Notes: generated by a model not told the origin, from the sequence alone. A DNA stretch of 64,000 nt from Rhodococcoides kroppenstedtii (GCF_900111805.1 NZ_FOJN01000017.1:24363-88362); one strand, 5' to 3'. Positions 37,128 through 45,667 are shown, counted from the stretch's first letter. Made by a program: numbers and translations.

Positions 37128-38963
37128 ATGACCCAGACTCTCGAACCGCCCACCACCACCGACCGGTCGCCGCAGCAGCGGGTCGACGCCTGGCTGGCGG
37201 ATTTCGACCGCGCCCTGGCCGCCCGCGACGTCGAGGGCGTCGCGGCCCTGTTCGCCACGACCAGCTTCTGGCGCGACCTGGTGACGTTCACCTGGAACAT
37301 CAAGACCGTCGAGGGCCGCGAGCAGATCGCCGACATGCTCGGCGCCCGTCTCGACGACGTCGACCCGCGCGGGTTCCACACCACCGAGACCCCGGACGAG
37401 GCCGACGGTGTCTACTCCGCCTGGATCGCGTTCGAGACCGCCACCGCCCGCGGGTCGGGCCACCTGCGTCTGCGGGAGAACGCCGACGGCGACCTCGAGG
37501 CGTGGACGCTGCTGACCACGATGCAGGAACTGAAGGGCCACGAGGAGCCCCGCGGGCACCGTCGGCCGATGGGTGCCGTGCACGGGTCGAACAAGGAGAC
37601 GAAGACCTGGGCGGAACGACGCGAGCTCGAGGAGAAGGAGCTCGGCTACGCGGTTCAGCCGTACGTGCTGATCGTCGGTGGCGGTCAGGGCGGCATCGCC
37701 CTCGGCGCGCGGCTGCGGCAGATGGGCGTGCCGGCCATCGTCGTCGACCGGAACGACCGGCCCGGCGATCAGTGGCGTGGCCGCTACAAGTCGCTCTGCC
37801 TCCACGATCCGGTCTGGTACGACCACCTCCCCTACCTGCCCTTTCCGGACAACTGGCCCGTCTTCGCTCCGAAGGACAAGATCGGCGACTGGCTCGAGAT
37901 GTACACGAAGGTGATGGAGGTCCCCTACTGGACCCGGACCACCGCCGAGTCCGCCACCTTCGACGAGGAGACGAAGCAGTGGACCGTCGTCGTCGATCGC
38001 GACGGCGAGAAGGTGACGCTCACCCCGAAGCACCTCGTCATGGCGACGGGAATGTCGGGCAAGGCGAACATCCCGAACTTCCCCGGCATGGACGTCTTCC
38101 GCGGCGAGCAGCATCACTCGTCGCAGCACCCCGGCCCCGACGCCTACGTCGGCAAGAAGGTCGTGGTGGTCGGCTCCAACAACTCGGCCCACGACATCTA
38201 CAAGGCGCTGTACGAGACGGGCGCCGACGTGACCATGCTGCAGCGCTCGTCCACGCACATCGTCAAGTCCGACTCGCTGTGCGAGATCGCGCTGGGCGAC
38301 CTCTACTCCGAGCGGGCCGTGCAGAGCGGAACCACCACGCAGAAGGCCGATCTCACGTTTGCCTCATTGCCGTACCGGATCATGCACGAGTTCCAGATCC
38401 CCGTGTACCAGCAGATCGCGGAGAAGGACAGGGACTTCTACGACCGCCTCGCCGCGGCCGGTTTCCAGCAGGACTTCGGTGACGACGGCTCGGGGCTGTT
38501 CATGAAGTACCTGCGCCGAGGATCCGGCTACTACATCGACGTCGGCGCGTCCGAGCTCGTCGCCGACGGGTCGATCAAGCTCGTGAACGGCCAGGTCGAC
38601 CACCTGACCGAGACCGCCGTGGTGCTCGCGGACGGCACCGAGCTCGAGGCCGATCTGGTGGTCTACGCCACCGGCTACGGCTCGATGAACGGCTGGGTCG
38701 CCGATCTGGTCGACCAGGAGACCGCGGACAAGGTGGGCAAAGTGTGGGGCCTCGGTTCGGACACCACCAAGGACCCCGGTCCCTGGGAGGGCGAGCAGCG
38801 CAACATGTGGAAGCCGACCCAGCAGGAGAACCTCTGGTTCCACGGCGGCAACCTGCACCAGTCACGCCACTACTCGCTCTACCTCGGGCTGCAGCTCAAG
38901 GCGCGGTACGAGGGCATCGACACCCCCGTCTACGGGCTGCAGGAGGTGCACCACCTGAGTTAG
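37128..38963 (+). CDS. Flavin-dependent monooxygenase with N-terminal NTF2/SnoaL-like domain
   Basis: A 611-residue protein. Residues about 15-135 form an NTF2/SnoaL-like alpha-beta domain (RALAARDVEGVAALFATTSF, then FWRDLVTFTW). From about residue 180 there is an FMO/YUCCA-type oxidoreductase: the FAD motif IVGGGQGGIALG near 182-193, the monooxygenase fingerprint FRGEQHH near 324, and the NADPH motif VVVGSNNSAHDIYK near 345. It probably hydroxylates a small molecule or carries out a Baeyer-Villiger oxidation; the substrate is unknown. The ATG at 37128 is preceded by GGGAGAG. The TGCAAC box and CRP-like site sit upstream. The stop overlaps the convergent dioxygenase stop. Confidence 0.87.
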   Translation: MTQTLEPPTTTDRSPQQRVDAWLADFDRALAARDVEGVAALFATTSFWRDLVTFTWNIKTVEGREQIADMLGARLDDVDPRGFHTTETPDEADGVYSAWIAFETATARGSGHLRLRENADGDLEAWTLLTTMQELKGHEEPRGHRRPMGAVHGSNKETKTWAERRELEEKELGYAVQPYVLIVGGGQGGIALGARLRQMGVPAIVVDRNDRPGDQWRGRYKSLCLHDPVWYDHLPYLPFPDNWPVFAPKDKIGDWLEMYTKVMEVPYWTRTTAESATFDEETKQWTVVVDRDGEKVTLTPKHLVMATGMSGKANIPNFPGMDVFRGEQHHSSQHPGPDAYVGKKVVVVGSNNSAHDIYKALYETGADVTMLQRSSTHIVKSDSLCEIALGDLYSERAVQSGTTTQKADLTFASLPYRIMHEFQIPVYQQIAEKDRDFYDRLAAAGFQQDFGDDGSGLFMKYLRRGSGYYIDVGASELVADGSIKLVNGQVDHLTETAVVLADGTELEADLVVYATGYGSMNGWVADLVDQETADKVGKVWGLGSDTTKDPGPWEGEQRNMWKPTQQENLWFHGGNLHQSRHYSLYLGLQLKARYEGIDTPVYGLQEVHHLS

Positions 38964-39916
38964 TCGGGGTCGTTCTCCCTCGGCACGGTGACGGGCCGCA
39001 CCGACCGCTCGATGTCCTCGCGGTCGGGCTCGAGCCACGGCGGCAGCTTCAGGGCGCGGCCGAGCTCGAGCAGCGGCTCGTCGACGTCGAATCCCGGTGT
39101 GTCCGTTGCCACTTCGAGGAGGACACCACCGGGCTCCCGAAAGTAGATCGACGTGAAGTACTGCCGGTCGAGGATCTTCGTGACGTGGTGGCCGCGATCG
39201 ACCAGGTGCGCGCGCCACAACTCCTGAGTGGCGTGGTCGGGGACCCGGAACGCGATGTGGTGCACCGTTCCTCCGGCCACCACCCCCTGCTCCCCGCGGG
39301 AGTCGGTCACCACGTCGACGAGGTGGCCGGGGCCGCCGGGGCCCGCCCGCAGCCGGGTGCGATCCGGCAGCTCGGACTCCACCCGCATGCCGAGGTCCTC
39401 GACGAGCGTCGCGACGGTCCGGTCCCCGTCCTCGACCGTCAGCACCGACGAGTGCTGACCGCGGATCGCGTGCTCACCCGGCACCGACGCGGAGTCCCAC
39501 GGATTCCGCGGATCGACGACGCTCGACGCGACCAACTCGAGCCGCAACCCGTCCGGGTCGCGGAGCACCAGGCGCTCCCCGTCCGAGGCGCCGGTGATCG
39601 TCGAGTCCACGCCCAGTCCGGTGAGATGACCCCGCCACCACCCGAGGGAGTCCTGCGGGATCGAGAACGCGGTCGCCGTCGACTGGCCCACACCGATCCG
39701 CCCCGTCGGCACCTTCTGCCACGGGAAGAAGGTCATCAACGTCCCGGGCGTGCCCGACGAGTCGCCGTAGTACAGGTGGTAGGTGGACGGGTCGTCGAAG
39801 TTGACCGTCCGCTTCACCAGGCGCAGCCCCAGGACGGTGACGTAGAAGTCGATGTTGGTCTGCGGATCGTCGGCGATGGCGGTGACGTGGTGCAGCCCCT
39901 CGGTGCGCGGCATCAT
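38960..39916 (-). CDS. Ring-cleaving dioxygenase of the vicinal oxygen chelate superfamily
   Basis: A 318-residue protein with two tandem glyoxalase-like (VOC) modules. Metal ligands are suggested by GLHHVTAI near the start, HHIAFRV in the second half and GVLLEVATDTPGFDVDE. This pattern is that of MhqO/LinE-like proteins annotated as ring-cleaving dioxygenase, which open hydroquinone or catechol rings. The start is one of two adjacent ATGs (39916 or 39913). It converges on the monooxygenase gene, with stop codons sharing TTAG. The substrate is not known. Confidence 0.83.
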   Translation of the reverse strand: MMPRTEGLHHVTAIADDPQTNIDFYVTVLGLRLVKRTVNFDDPSTYHLYYGDSSGTPGTLMTFFPWQKVPTGRIGVGQSTATAFSIPQDSLGWWRGHLTGLGVDSTITGASDGERLVLRDPDGLRLELVASSVVDPRNPWDSASVPGEHAIRGQHSSVLTVEDGDRTVATLVEDLGMRVESELPDRTRLRAGPGGPGHLVDVVTDSRGEQGVVAGGTVHHIAFRVPDHATQELWRAHLVDRGHHVTKILDRQYFTSIYFREPGGVLLEVATDTPGFDVDEPLLELGRALKLPPWLEPDREDIERSVRPVTVPRENDPD

Positions 39917-39956
39917 GCGTCGAGCGTAGGCCGCGCGCCACGCAGGAAGCGGGCGA

Positions 39957-41174
39957 TCAAGCGCTCGCTCGACGCTTGCTTCCCGTCCGCGCCGAGACCG
40001 CCCCACCGAGCAGGATCATGCGCATGGTGCGTTCGGCTGCTTCAATGAGCAGCCGCTCCCCGTTCGCGACGGCTTCGGCGAGCGGCATGGGCACCGGAAT
40101 GATCGACGCGATGGCCGCGATGCCGACGTCGTGCACGTCCGGGGCGCCGTGGCCGAGCGAGCCGGCCAGCGCGATCACGGGAACGCCGTGCCGCCCGCAC
40201 CGGCGGGCCACCTCGGCCGGCACCTTGCCGTGCGGGGTCTGGAAGTCGATCGACCCCTCCGCGGTGATCACCAGGTCGGCCTTGCGGATGCGTCGGTCGA
40301 GATCGATCCCGGCGAGCCCCGAGTCGAGCAGCGCGTCGAATCGCGAGACCAGCCGGGCGCCCACCGCACCCGCGAGACCGGCGCCGAGTCCCCCCGACGC
40401 ACCCGTCCCCGGAGCGGTGCGCAGGTCGAGGTCGGCGACGCCGTCGCGACCCAGAATTCTTGCCCAGGTGTCCAACGCCGCGGCGAGCTGCTCGACGTCG
40501 GCCGGCGTCGCCCCCTTCTGGGGTCCGAAGACCCGCGCGACGCCCCGGTCCCCACCCAGCACGTTGTGGGGGTTGCACGCGAGGACCACGTCGACCTCCC
40601 GCAGTCGCGGGTGCAACCCGGTCAGGTCCACCGCGTGAGCTCGGGCGAGCTCCCGGCCGCCCCGGCCGAGGTCGTCGCCCGCGGCGTCGACGATCCGCGC
40701 GCCGAGTGCCTGCAGAGCGCCCGCCCCGCCGTCGCAAGTTCCGGAGTCGCCGCACCCGACCAGCACGGTGTCGACGCCGGCGTCGAGCGCGGCCGCGATC
40801 AGCTGGCCGACACCGTAGGTGGTCGTCGCTCCCGGGTCGCGCGCGTCGGCGGGCACCAGGGACAGCCCCGCCGCGGACGCCATCTCCACCACCGCGACCG
40901 AGGAGTGCGCGCCGCCGAGCCGCGCCCAGTGCGCGGTCACGGGCGCGCCGACGGGACCCATCACCGTCACCGGGTGCAGGCTCCCGCGTGTCGACGCCGC
41001 CAGCGTGCGCGCTGTGCCCTCACCCCCGTCGGCGATGGGGACGGTGTCGACCCGAACGCCGGGCACCGCACGGCGGACGCCGGCGGCGATGGCCGCGGCC
41101 ACCTCCTCGGCGCCGAGGCTCTCCTTGAATCCACTGGGCGCGACGAGAACACGCTGGGGCAGTCGAACGGGCAC
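39957..41174 (-). CDS. Glycerate kinase (GlxK/GarK family)
   Basis: A 405-residue kinase that phosphorylates D-glycerate, typically to 2-phosphoglycerate. The N-terminus VLVAPSGFKESLGAEEVAAA and IADGGEGTA, then GCGDSGTCDGGAGALQALG and GPQKGATPADVEQL, are the family hallmarks. The gene lies 48 nt downstream of an SLC13 permease gene and is the last gene of the two-component operon, suggesting that imported or internally made glycerate is fed into glycolysis. The GTG at 41174 is the only suitable start. Confidence 0.92.
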   Translation of the reverse strand: MPVRLPQRVLVAPSGFKESLGAEEVAAAIAAGVRRAVPGVRVDTVPIADGGEGTARTLAASTRGSLHPVTVMGPVGAPVTAHWARLGGAHSSVAVVEMASAAGLSLVPADARDPGATTTYGVGQLIAAALDAGVDTVLVGCGDSGTCDGGAGALQALGARIVDAAGDDLGRGGRELARAHAVDLTGLHPRLREVDVVLACNPHNVLGGDRGVARVFGPQKGATPADVEQLAAALDTWARILGRDGVADLDLRTAPGTGASGGLGAGLAGAVGARLVSRFDALLDSGLAGIDLDRRIRKADLVITAEGSIDFQTPHGKVPAEVARRCGRHGVPVIALAGSLGHGAPDVHDVGIAAIASIIPVPMPLAEAVANGERLLIEAAERTMRMILLGGAVSARTGSKRRASA

Positions 41175-41222
41175 GGCAGACTCCTCGGGGATGTGGGGGC
41201 AGGGGGTCCGGAGAATGGGGGG

Positions 41223-42722
41223 TCAGAGATGCAGGCCGAGGCCGAGCATCGGCCAGAGCCAGACGGCGCAGGCGAGCACCAGGGCGAGTGAGACGGGAGC
41301 GAGCGCGGCGGACAGGCGCAGCAGATGCCGCGCGTCGTAGCCGGGCACGGTGTCGGTGGCCGCGAACATCGCCACGGGCTTGGCCGACGAGGTGAGGGTC
41401 AAGCAGAACCCGGCCGCGGCCGTGGACACGAACGCCGCGGCGGCGGGGTCGATCCCGAAGGTCGGTGCCGTGGCCACGACCAGCGGGATCAGGACGGCCG
41501 AGCGAGCGGACCGGGATTGGACCACCAGGTGGGACACCAGCGACACGATCACCACCGTGACCACGAATGCCGCCGCGGCGGACGATCCGAGCCCCCCGAG
41601 CGGTCCGAACACGCTGTCCGCCAACCACTGTGCGGCCCCGGAGCCGGTCAGTGCGACGCCGAGGCACAGGGTCGCCGCCATGAACAGCAGCAGCGACCAC
41701 GGCACGGTCTTCACGGCGGCGGGCAGCGTGGTCGCACCGACCGCAGGGGCGGCGGCGACCAGTGCGCCGGTCATGGCGACGATTGCCGGATCGATGCCGT
41801 GCAGAGGTTCGGTGCACCACGCGACCACCACGACGACCAGGACCGCCGTCACCCGCCGCTGGGCCGTGGTGAGGGGACCGGTGTCGGCGCCGAGATCGGT
41901 GCGCGTCAGGGCGAGCGGCGTCCGCCGCTCCGCGCGGTCGGTGAACAGCGAGAGCGCGATCTCCGCCGCCAGGTGGGACCACACCACCGCGAGCGGCAGG
42001 CCCAGCAGCATCCACTGCAGGAAGTCGAACCCTGCACCGGTCGCCGTCCGCACGATCTCGCTGGTGATCAGATGCGCGCCCGCGCCGAGCAGCGAGCCCA
42101 CCGCGGAGAAGAGGATGACCGCGGGGAACACCAGGGCGAGCGTCAGCACCAGCGATCGGCGGTGACGCAGCGCGGCCGCGAGCGCGAGAAAGACGGGCAG
42201 CGCGAGGGCTGCACGGCCGGAGGTCGACGGCACCGCGAACGTCGTGAGGAGCAGAGTGGCGGTCACCGCGTGCACGAGGTGTCGCGGGGTGCGGGCGAGG
42301 ACGAGAACGCGGGCCGCGACGCGGGACGACAGACCACTGGCCGTGACGGCGGCGGCGATGACGAACGATCCCACCAGGAGCCAGATGATCTGGTCGCCCA
42401 GGGTGCGCGTGAAGGTCTCGGTGTCGACGGGCCCGGCGATCACCAGCGCCAGGGCCGCGCCGAGAGCGACGTAGGTGTCGTCCACCGGCGCGAAGATCCA
42501 CATCCAGACGGCCACGAGGAACACGAGCAGGGTGACCACCCCGTCGGCCCCGAGGGCGCCGGTCACCCCGGCGTTCACGACGGCGAGCCCGGACAGCAGG
42601 ACCACCAGGGCCCCCACCGCGGCCGGGACGGGGAGCCGGGGACCGCGACGGCGGGACGGGGCGGGTCGGGGCACCCGCATCCTGTGGGCCGGCGGCGTGG
42701 TGGCGAACTCCGTGACGGTCAT
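41223..42722 (-). CDS. SLC13/DASS family permease
   Basis: A 499-residue membrane transporter with about eleven to twelve helices. It is likely a Na+ or H+ coupled carboxylate carrier of the divalent-anion symporter family. Two SNT-like helix-hairpin regions are suggested by TFAVPSTSGRAALALPVF and VVQSRSARSAVLIPLVVA. The ATG overlaps the response regulator stop (ATGA), so it is co-translated with the two-component genes. The downstream glycerate kinase gene suggests glycerate or a related C3/C4 acid as substrate, but only by context. Confidence 0.83.
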   Translation of the reverse strand: MTVTEFATTPPAHRMRVPRPAPSRRRGPRLPVPAAVGALVVLLSGLAVVNAGVTGALGADGVVTLLVFLVAVWMWIFAPVDDTYVALGAALALVIAGPVDTETFTRTLGDQIIWLLVGSFVIAAAVTASGLSSRVAARVLVLARTPRHLVHAVTATLLLTTFAVPSTSGRAALALPVFLALAAALRHRRSLVLTLALVFPAVILFSAVGSLLGAGAHLITSEIVRTATGAGFDFLQWMLLGLPLAVVWSHLAAEIALSLFTDRAERRTPLALTRTDLGADTGPLTTAQRRVTAVLVVVVVAWCTEPLHGIDPAIVAMTGALVAAAPAVGATTLPAAVKTVPWSLLLFMAATLCLGVALTGSGAAQWLADSVFGPLGGLGSSAAAAFVVTVVIVSLVSHLVVQSRSARSAVLIPLVVATAPTFGIDPAAAAFVSTAAAGFCLTLTSSAKPVAMFAATDTVPGYDARHLLRLSAALAPVSLALVLACAVWLWPMLGLGLHL

Positions 42723-43375
42723 CGGAGCCGGTACCCCATGCCGCGGACGGTCTCGATGCGGTCGGCACCGATCTTCGCGCGAACCGCTCGCACGTAGACG
42801 TCGACGACGTTCGACGCGGGGTCGAAGTCGTAGCCCCAGACGTGGCCGAGGATCTGCTCCCGCGAGAGCACCTGGTCGGCGTTCCGCAGGAACACCTCGA
42901 GCAGCGAGAATTCCCGCGCGGTCAGGTCCACCGCCCGCTCCCCGATGTGGACGCGCCGCGACCGCAGGTCCAGACGCAGATCACGCACGGTCAGGGAGGC
43001 GTCGCCCGTCGCGACATCGTCCTGCAGGCGCAGCCGCACGCGGGCGAGCAGTTCGGCGAACTGGAACGGCTTGGTCATGTAGTCGTTCGCACCGCCCTCG
43101 AGCCCGGCGACGGTGTCCACCACGCTGTCTCGCGCGGTGAGCACCACCACCGGTGTCGTCACGCCCTCGCCGCGCAGTCGGGCGAGCACGGTGAATCCGT
43201 CCATCGACGGCAACCCGATGTCCAGCACGATCAGGTCGAACCCGCCGCCGCGCGCCATGAGCAGCGCGGTCTCGCCGTCGTCGACGTGCTCGGTGCTGTA
43301 GCCGGCGGCGCGCAGGCCCTTGCCGACGAACGACGCGATGTGGACGTCGTCCTCCGCGATGAGAATGCGACTCAC
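42719..43375 (-). CDS. OmpR-family response regulator
   Basis: A 218-residue regulator. The receiver domain has acidic AEDD, phospho-acceptor Asp52 in LIVLDIGLPSMDG, the switch Thr in VVLTARDS and Lys in MTKPF. The C-terminal OmpR-type winged helix has LTAREFSLLEVFLRN and VVDVYVRAVRAKIG. The GTG at 43375 overlaps the kinase stop (GTGA). It probably acts on the operon's own promoter, where three ATGA(C/G) motifs repeat every 11 bp. Confidence 0.94.
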   Translation of the reverse strand: MSRILIAEDDVHIASFVGKGLRAAGYSTEHVDDGETALLMARGGGFDLIVLDIGLPSMDGFTVLARLRGEGVTTPVVVLTARDSVVDTVAGLEGGANDYMTKPFQFAELLARVRLRLQDDVATGDASLTVRDLRLDLRSRRVHIGERAVDLTAREFSLLEVFLRNADQVLSREQILGHVWGYDFDPASNVVDVYVRAVRAKIGADRIETVRGMGYRLR

Positions 43376-44868
43376 GAGATCTCCTCCGTGGGCGGATCGG
43401 TCGGGGTGGTGGTGGGTGCGGGGACGTCGAGCCCGAAGGTGGCGCCCTGGCCGGGTGCGCTGCGCACCCACGCCGAGCCGCCGTGAGCGTCGGCGATCGC
43501 TCGCACGATCGCGAGGCCGAGGCCCGCCCCGGACCGGTGAGTGGCCGGCGCCTGGTCCGACGGGCGTCCACGATGGAACCGCTCGAAGATTCTCGGCGCG
43601 TCCTCCGGACTCACCCCGGGCCCGTCGTCGGCGATCCAGACCGAGAACACGCGAGCGGTGCCGTCGCCCACGAAGCGGGACCCCAGGCGGATGCGCGATC
43701 CGGTCTCGGTGTGCCCCACCGCGTTCGACGCCAGCTGAACCATTGCCTGCGTGATCCGTTGGGCGTCGAGTCGGCACGTGCCTTCCGCGACCTCCATCAG
43801 CAACCACCCGCGGTCGCCGAGCGTCTGCACCTTCGACTCGACGTCGAGCAGCAGGCCCGCAACCTCGGTCTCCTTCGGAACGACGAAGTCGGGTTGCTCG
43901 GCCTTGGCCAGCATGAGCAGATCGCTCACGATGCGGCCCATGCGATCCAGTTCGCTGTCGACCAGCGCCAGGGTTCGGCGTCGCTCCTCGGGATCGTCTG
44001 GGAGCAGTTCGAGGTGGCCCCGCACGATCGTGATGGGGGTGCGCAACTCGTGCCCGGCGTCGTCGACGAACTGTCGTTGCGTGGTGTACGCGTGCTCGAG
44101 GCGATCGAGCATGGCGTTGAACGTCTCCGCGAGGTCGGCGATGTCGTCCCGGCCGTACACCGGGACCCGGGCGGTGAGATCGGTTTCCCCGATCTCCGCC
44201 GCCACGGCGCGCAGCGTCCGGACCGGAGCGAGGATCCGGCCCGCCACCAGGTACGCGACGCCCGTGGTGAGCAGGAGTCCGACGCCGCCGACGGCCGCGA
44301 TGGTGCCCATCGTCCGGTCCACCAGGTCCTGCCCGCCGCGCGTGAAGACGGTGACCAGGAACGTGCCGTCCTCGCCACCGGGGTTGTCGACGGTCACGCG
44401 GCCCCACCGCACCTCGCCCGCTTCGGTGTCGAGGACACCAGCGGTGTCCGACGCCGTCCGCAGTGAGGGCAGCACCTCGGGGTCGCGGGTGAGGGACTCT
44501 GGGACGATGCCGTCGGGCTGCGTGACCACGCGGTCGGCGACCAGACCGAGCATGACCTCGCCGGCCGCCGGCGACTGCCGCGCGAGGTACACCTCGAGCA
44601 ACCGCTCGACGGACTCGAACGGCGCCGTGGTGGTCGGATCGACACCCTCGGCGGCGAAGCGGCGGAACTCGTCGGCCTCCTGCTCGATGTCGGCGTTCGC
44701 CCGCACGTCGACGTCCCGCAGCAGCAGGTTGCGGGCGGTGACCAGCACGACCACCAGCAGCAGCAGGGTCGTGAGCATGATCCAGCCGGTGATCTTCCAC
44801 CGGGCGGGCAGCGACGAGCCGCGGCGCTGCGCGTCGGTCGCGGGGACGCCCGTCGCGGAATCAGTCAT
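43372..44868 (-). CDS. Two-component sensor histidine kinase
   Basis: A 498-residue membrane kinase. TM1 is at about residues 27-45, an extracytoplasmic sensor region at about 46-188, TM2 at about 190-210, then HAMP. HisKA has the phospho-His273 in DDAGHELRTPI, and the HATPase has SNAVGHTE, DDGPGV and GAGLGLAIV. The phosphorylation site and ATP-binding boxes look complete. The sensor region has no motif I recognise. It overlaps the small upstream envelope protein gene by 8 nt and the regulator gene by 4 nt. The ligand could be the carboxylate carried by the permease encoded downstream. Confidence 0.93.
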   Translation of the reverse strand: MTDSATGVPATDAQRRGSSLPARWKITGWIMLTTLLLLVVVLVTARNLLLRDVDVRANADIEQEADEFRRFAAEGVDPTTTAPFESVERLLEVYLARQSPAAGEVMLGLVADRVVTQPDGIVPESLTRDPEVLPSLRTASDTAGVLDTEAGEVRWGRVTVDNPGGEDGTFLVTVFTRGGQDLVDRTMGTIAAVGGVGLLLTTGVAYLVAGRILAPVRTLRAVAAEIGETDLTARVPVYGRDDIADLAETFNAMLDRLEHAYTTQRQFVDDAGHELRTPITIVRGHLELLPDDPEERRRTLALVDSELDRMGRIVSDLLMLAKAEQPDFVVPKETEVAGLLLDVESKVQTLGDRGWLLMEVAEGTCRLDAQRITQAMVQLASNAVGHTETGSRIRLGSRFVGDGTARVFSVWIADDGPGVSPEDAPRIFERFHRGRPSDQAPATHRSGAGLGLAIVRAIADAHGGSAWVRSAPGQGATFGLDVPAPTTTPTDPPTEEIS

Positions 44869-45184
44869 CGTCGTCGTCCCCGTCGTCGTCCCCGTCGTCG
44901 TCGAACGGGACCGGCGCCGGGGCCGGGGCCGGGGCGGGTGCCGGGGCGGGTGCCGGGGCGGGTCCTGGTGCGGGAGCGACCGCCGACGGTACGGGCGACG
45001 CCGGCGGCGGGGCCGGGGTGGACGTCGTCGGGGCGGTCGTCGTCGGACTCGGGAGCACGCTCACCACGACCGGCGCCGGGTCGAGTGTCGGCGCCGGTGA
45101 GCGGGTGAGCAGGAATCCGGCCGCGACCACGAACGCGACCGTCGACAGGACGGCGATCACGGCGACGGATCGAGAGGAACTCAT
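44861..45184 (-). CDS. Small envelope protein with Ala-Pro repeat and Asp-rich C-terminus
   Basis: A 107-residue protein not recognised as a known family. A hydrophobic helix at about residues 5-28 (SVAVIAVLSTVAFVVAAGFL) is a signal anchor or signal peptide. A Thr/Pro-rich linker follows, then a run of Ala-Pro repeats (about residues 70-94) and an acidic tail of mostly Asp with Gly (FDDDGDDDGDDDDD). The tail could bind Ca2+ or another cation, and the Pro-rich part could span the cell wall. It heads the operon and overlaps the kinase gene by 8 nt, so it may be a sensor accessory. The ATG at 45184 is preferred over one at 45220. Confidence 0.65.
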   Translation of the reverse strand: MSSSRSVAVIAVLSTVAFVVAAGFLLTRSPAPTLDPAPVVVSVLPSPTTTAPTTSTPAPPPASPVPSAVAPAPGPAPAPAPAPAPAPAPAPVPFDDDGDDDGDDDDD

Positions 45185-45207
45185 GACGGGAACTCTGCCG
45201 GTCCTCC

Positions 45208-45234
45208 ATGACGTGTCCATGAGGTCCGGATGAG
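45208..45234 (-). promoter_or_regulatory. Three direct repeats at 11-bp spacing (response-regulator site)
   Basis: On the plus strand ATGAC (45208), ATGAG (45219) and ATGAG (45230) recur every 11 bp; read toward the operon these are CTCAT, CTCAT, GTCAT. OmpR-family regulators bind such tandem repeats. The site lies 24-50 nt upstream of the first gene of the two-component operon. Confidence 0.55.
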
Positions 45235-45245
45235 GAAAAATTCAT

Positions 45246-45276
45246 CGTCCGCGCCGGCGTCACACCGGCGCGGACG
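45246..45276 (-). terminator. Intrinsic terminator of the DUF3263-like gene
   Basis: A perfect 12-bp stem (CGTCCGCGCCGG at 45246-45257, pairing with 45265-45276, 7-nt loop) is followed on the minus strand by ATGAATTTTT. It lies 6 nt beyond the stop of the upstream gene and insulates it from the two-component operon. Confidence 0.8.
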
Positions 45277-45281
45277 GTGGC

Positions 45282-45590
45282 TCACTGACCGAGCCAGAGG
45301 CGCTTGCGGCAGACGGTCAGCATGGCGTCGGCCACGGCGGGATCGACGCGCACCGCCTTGCTCTCGAGGAGATCCCTGGCGCGCGTGAAGAATTGGGTCG
45401 TCGACAGGCCGAACTCGACCAGGATGTCCTCGGAGCGTCCGCCGCCGTAGGCGTACCAGCGTTGCAGAAAGGCGACCACGTGCTGGTCGTCCGGCGCCGG
45501 GAGGGTCTCGGCCGCCGGTGTCGCCCCGAGTGCTGCTGCTCGGGATGCGACAGGGAAAGGTGTACTCGTCACGGATGGAGTATTCACCAT
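45282..45590 (-). CDS. DUF3263-like small protein
   Basis: A 102-residue protein. The second half, FLQRWYAYGGGRSEDILVEF, then GLSTTQFF, resembles DUF3263, a short helix-turn-helix-like domain of actinobacteria (usual pattern: Trp/Tyr pair, then E-x-I-x-x-x-F-G-L-S). A role in DNA binding is possible but unproven. It has its own terminator. The ATG at 45590 is the only in-frame start giving this length. Confidence 0.6.
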   Translation of the reverse strand: MVNTPSVTSTPFPVASRAAALGATPAAETLPAPDDQHVVAFLQRWYAYGGGRSEDILVEFGLSTTQFFTRARDLLESKAVRVDPAVADAMLTVCRKRLWLGQ

Positions 45591-45667
45591 CGCTCCGACA
45601 GTCCGGTGTCGGTTCCGTGAACACGGTGCGCGCGTCGAAACGCCGTGGCCGTTGTTAGTGTCGGCGA

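Noticed and set aside
44905..44985. Repetitive GGGGC(C/G)GG(T/G)GCC tract possibly a mobile or CRISPR-like repeat
   Set aside because: It is the codon-level repeat for the Ala-Pro run of the small envelope protein.
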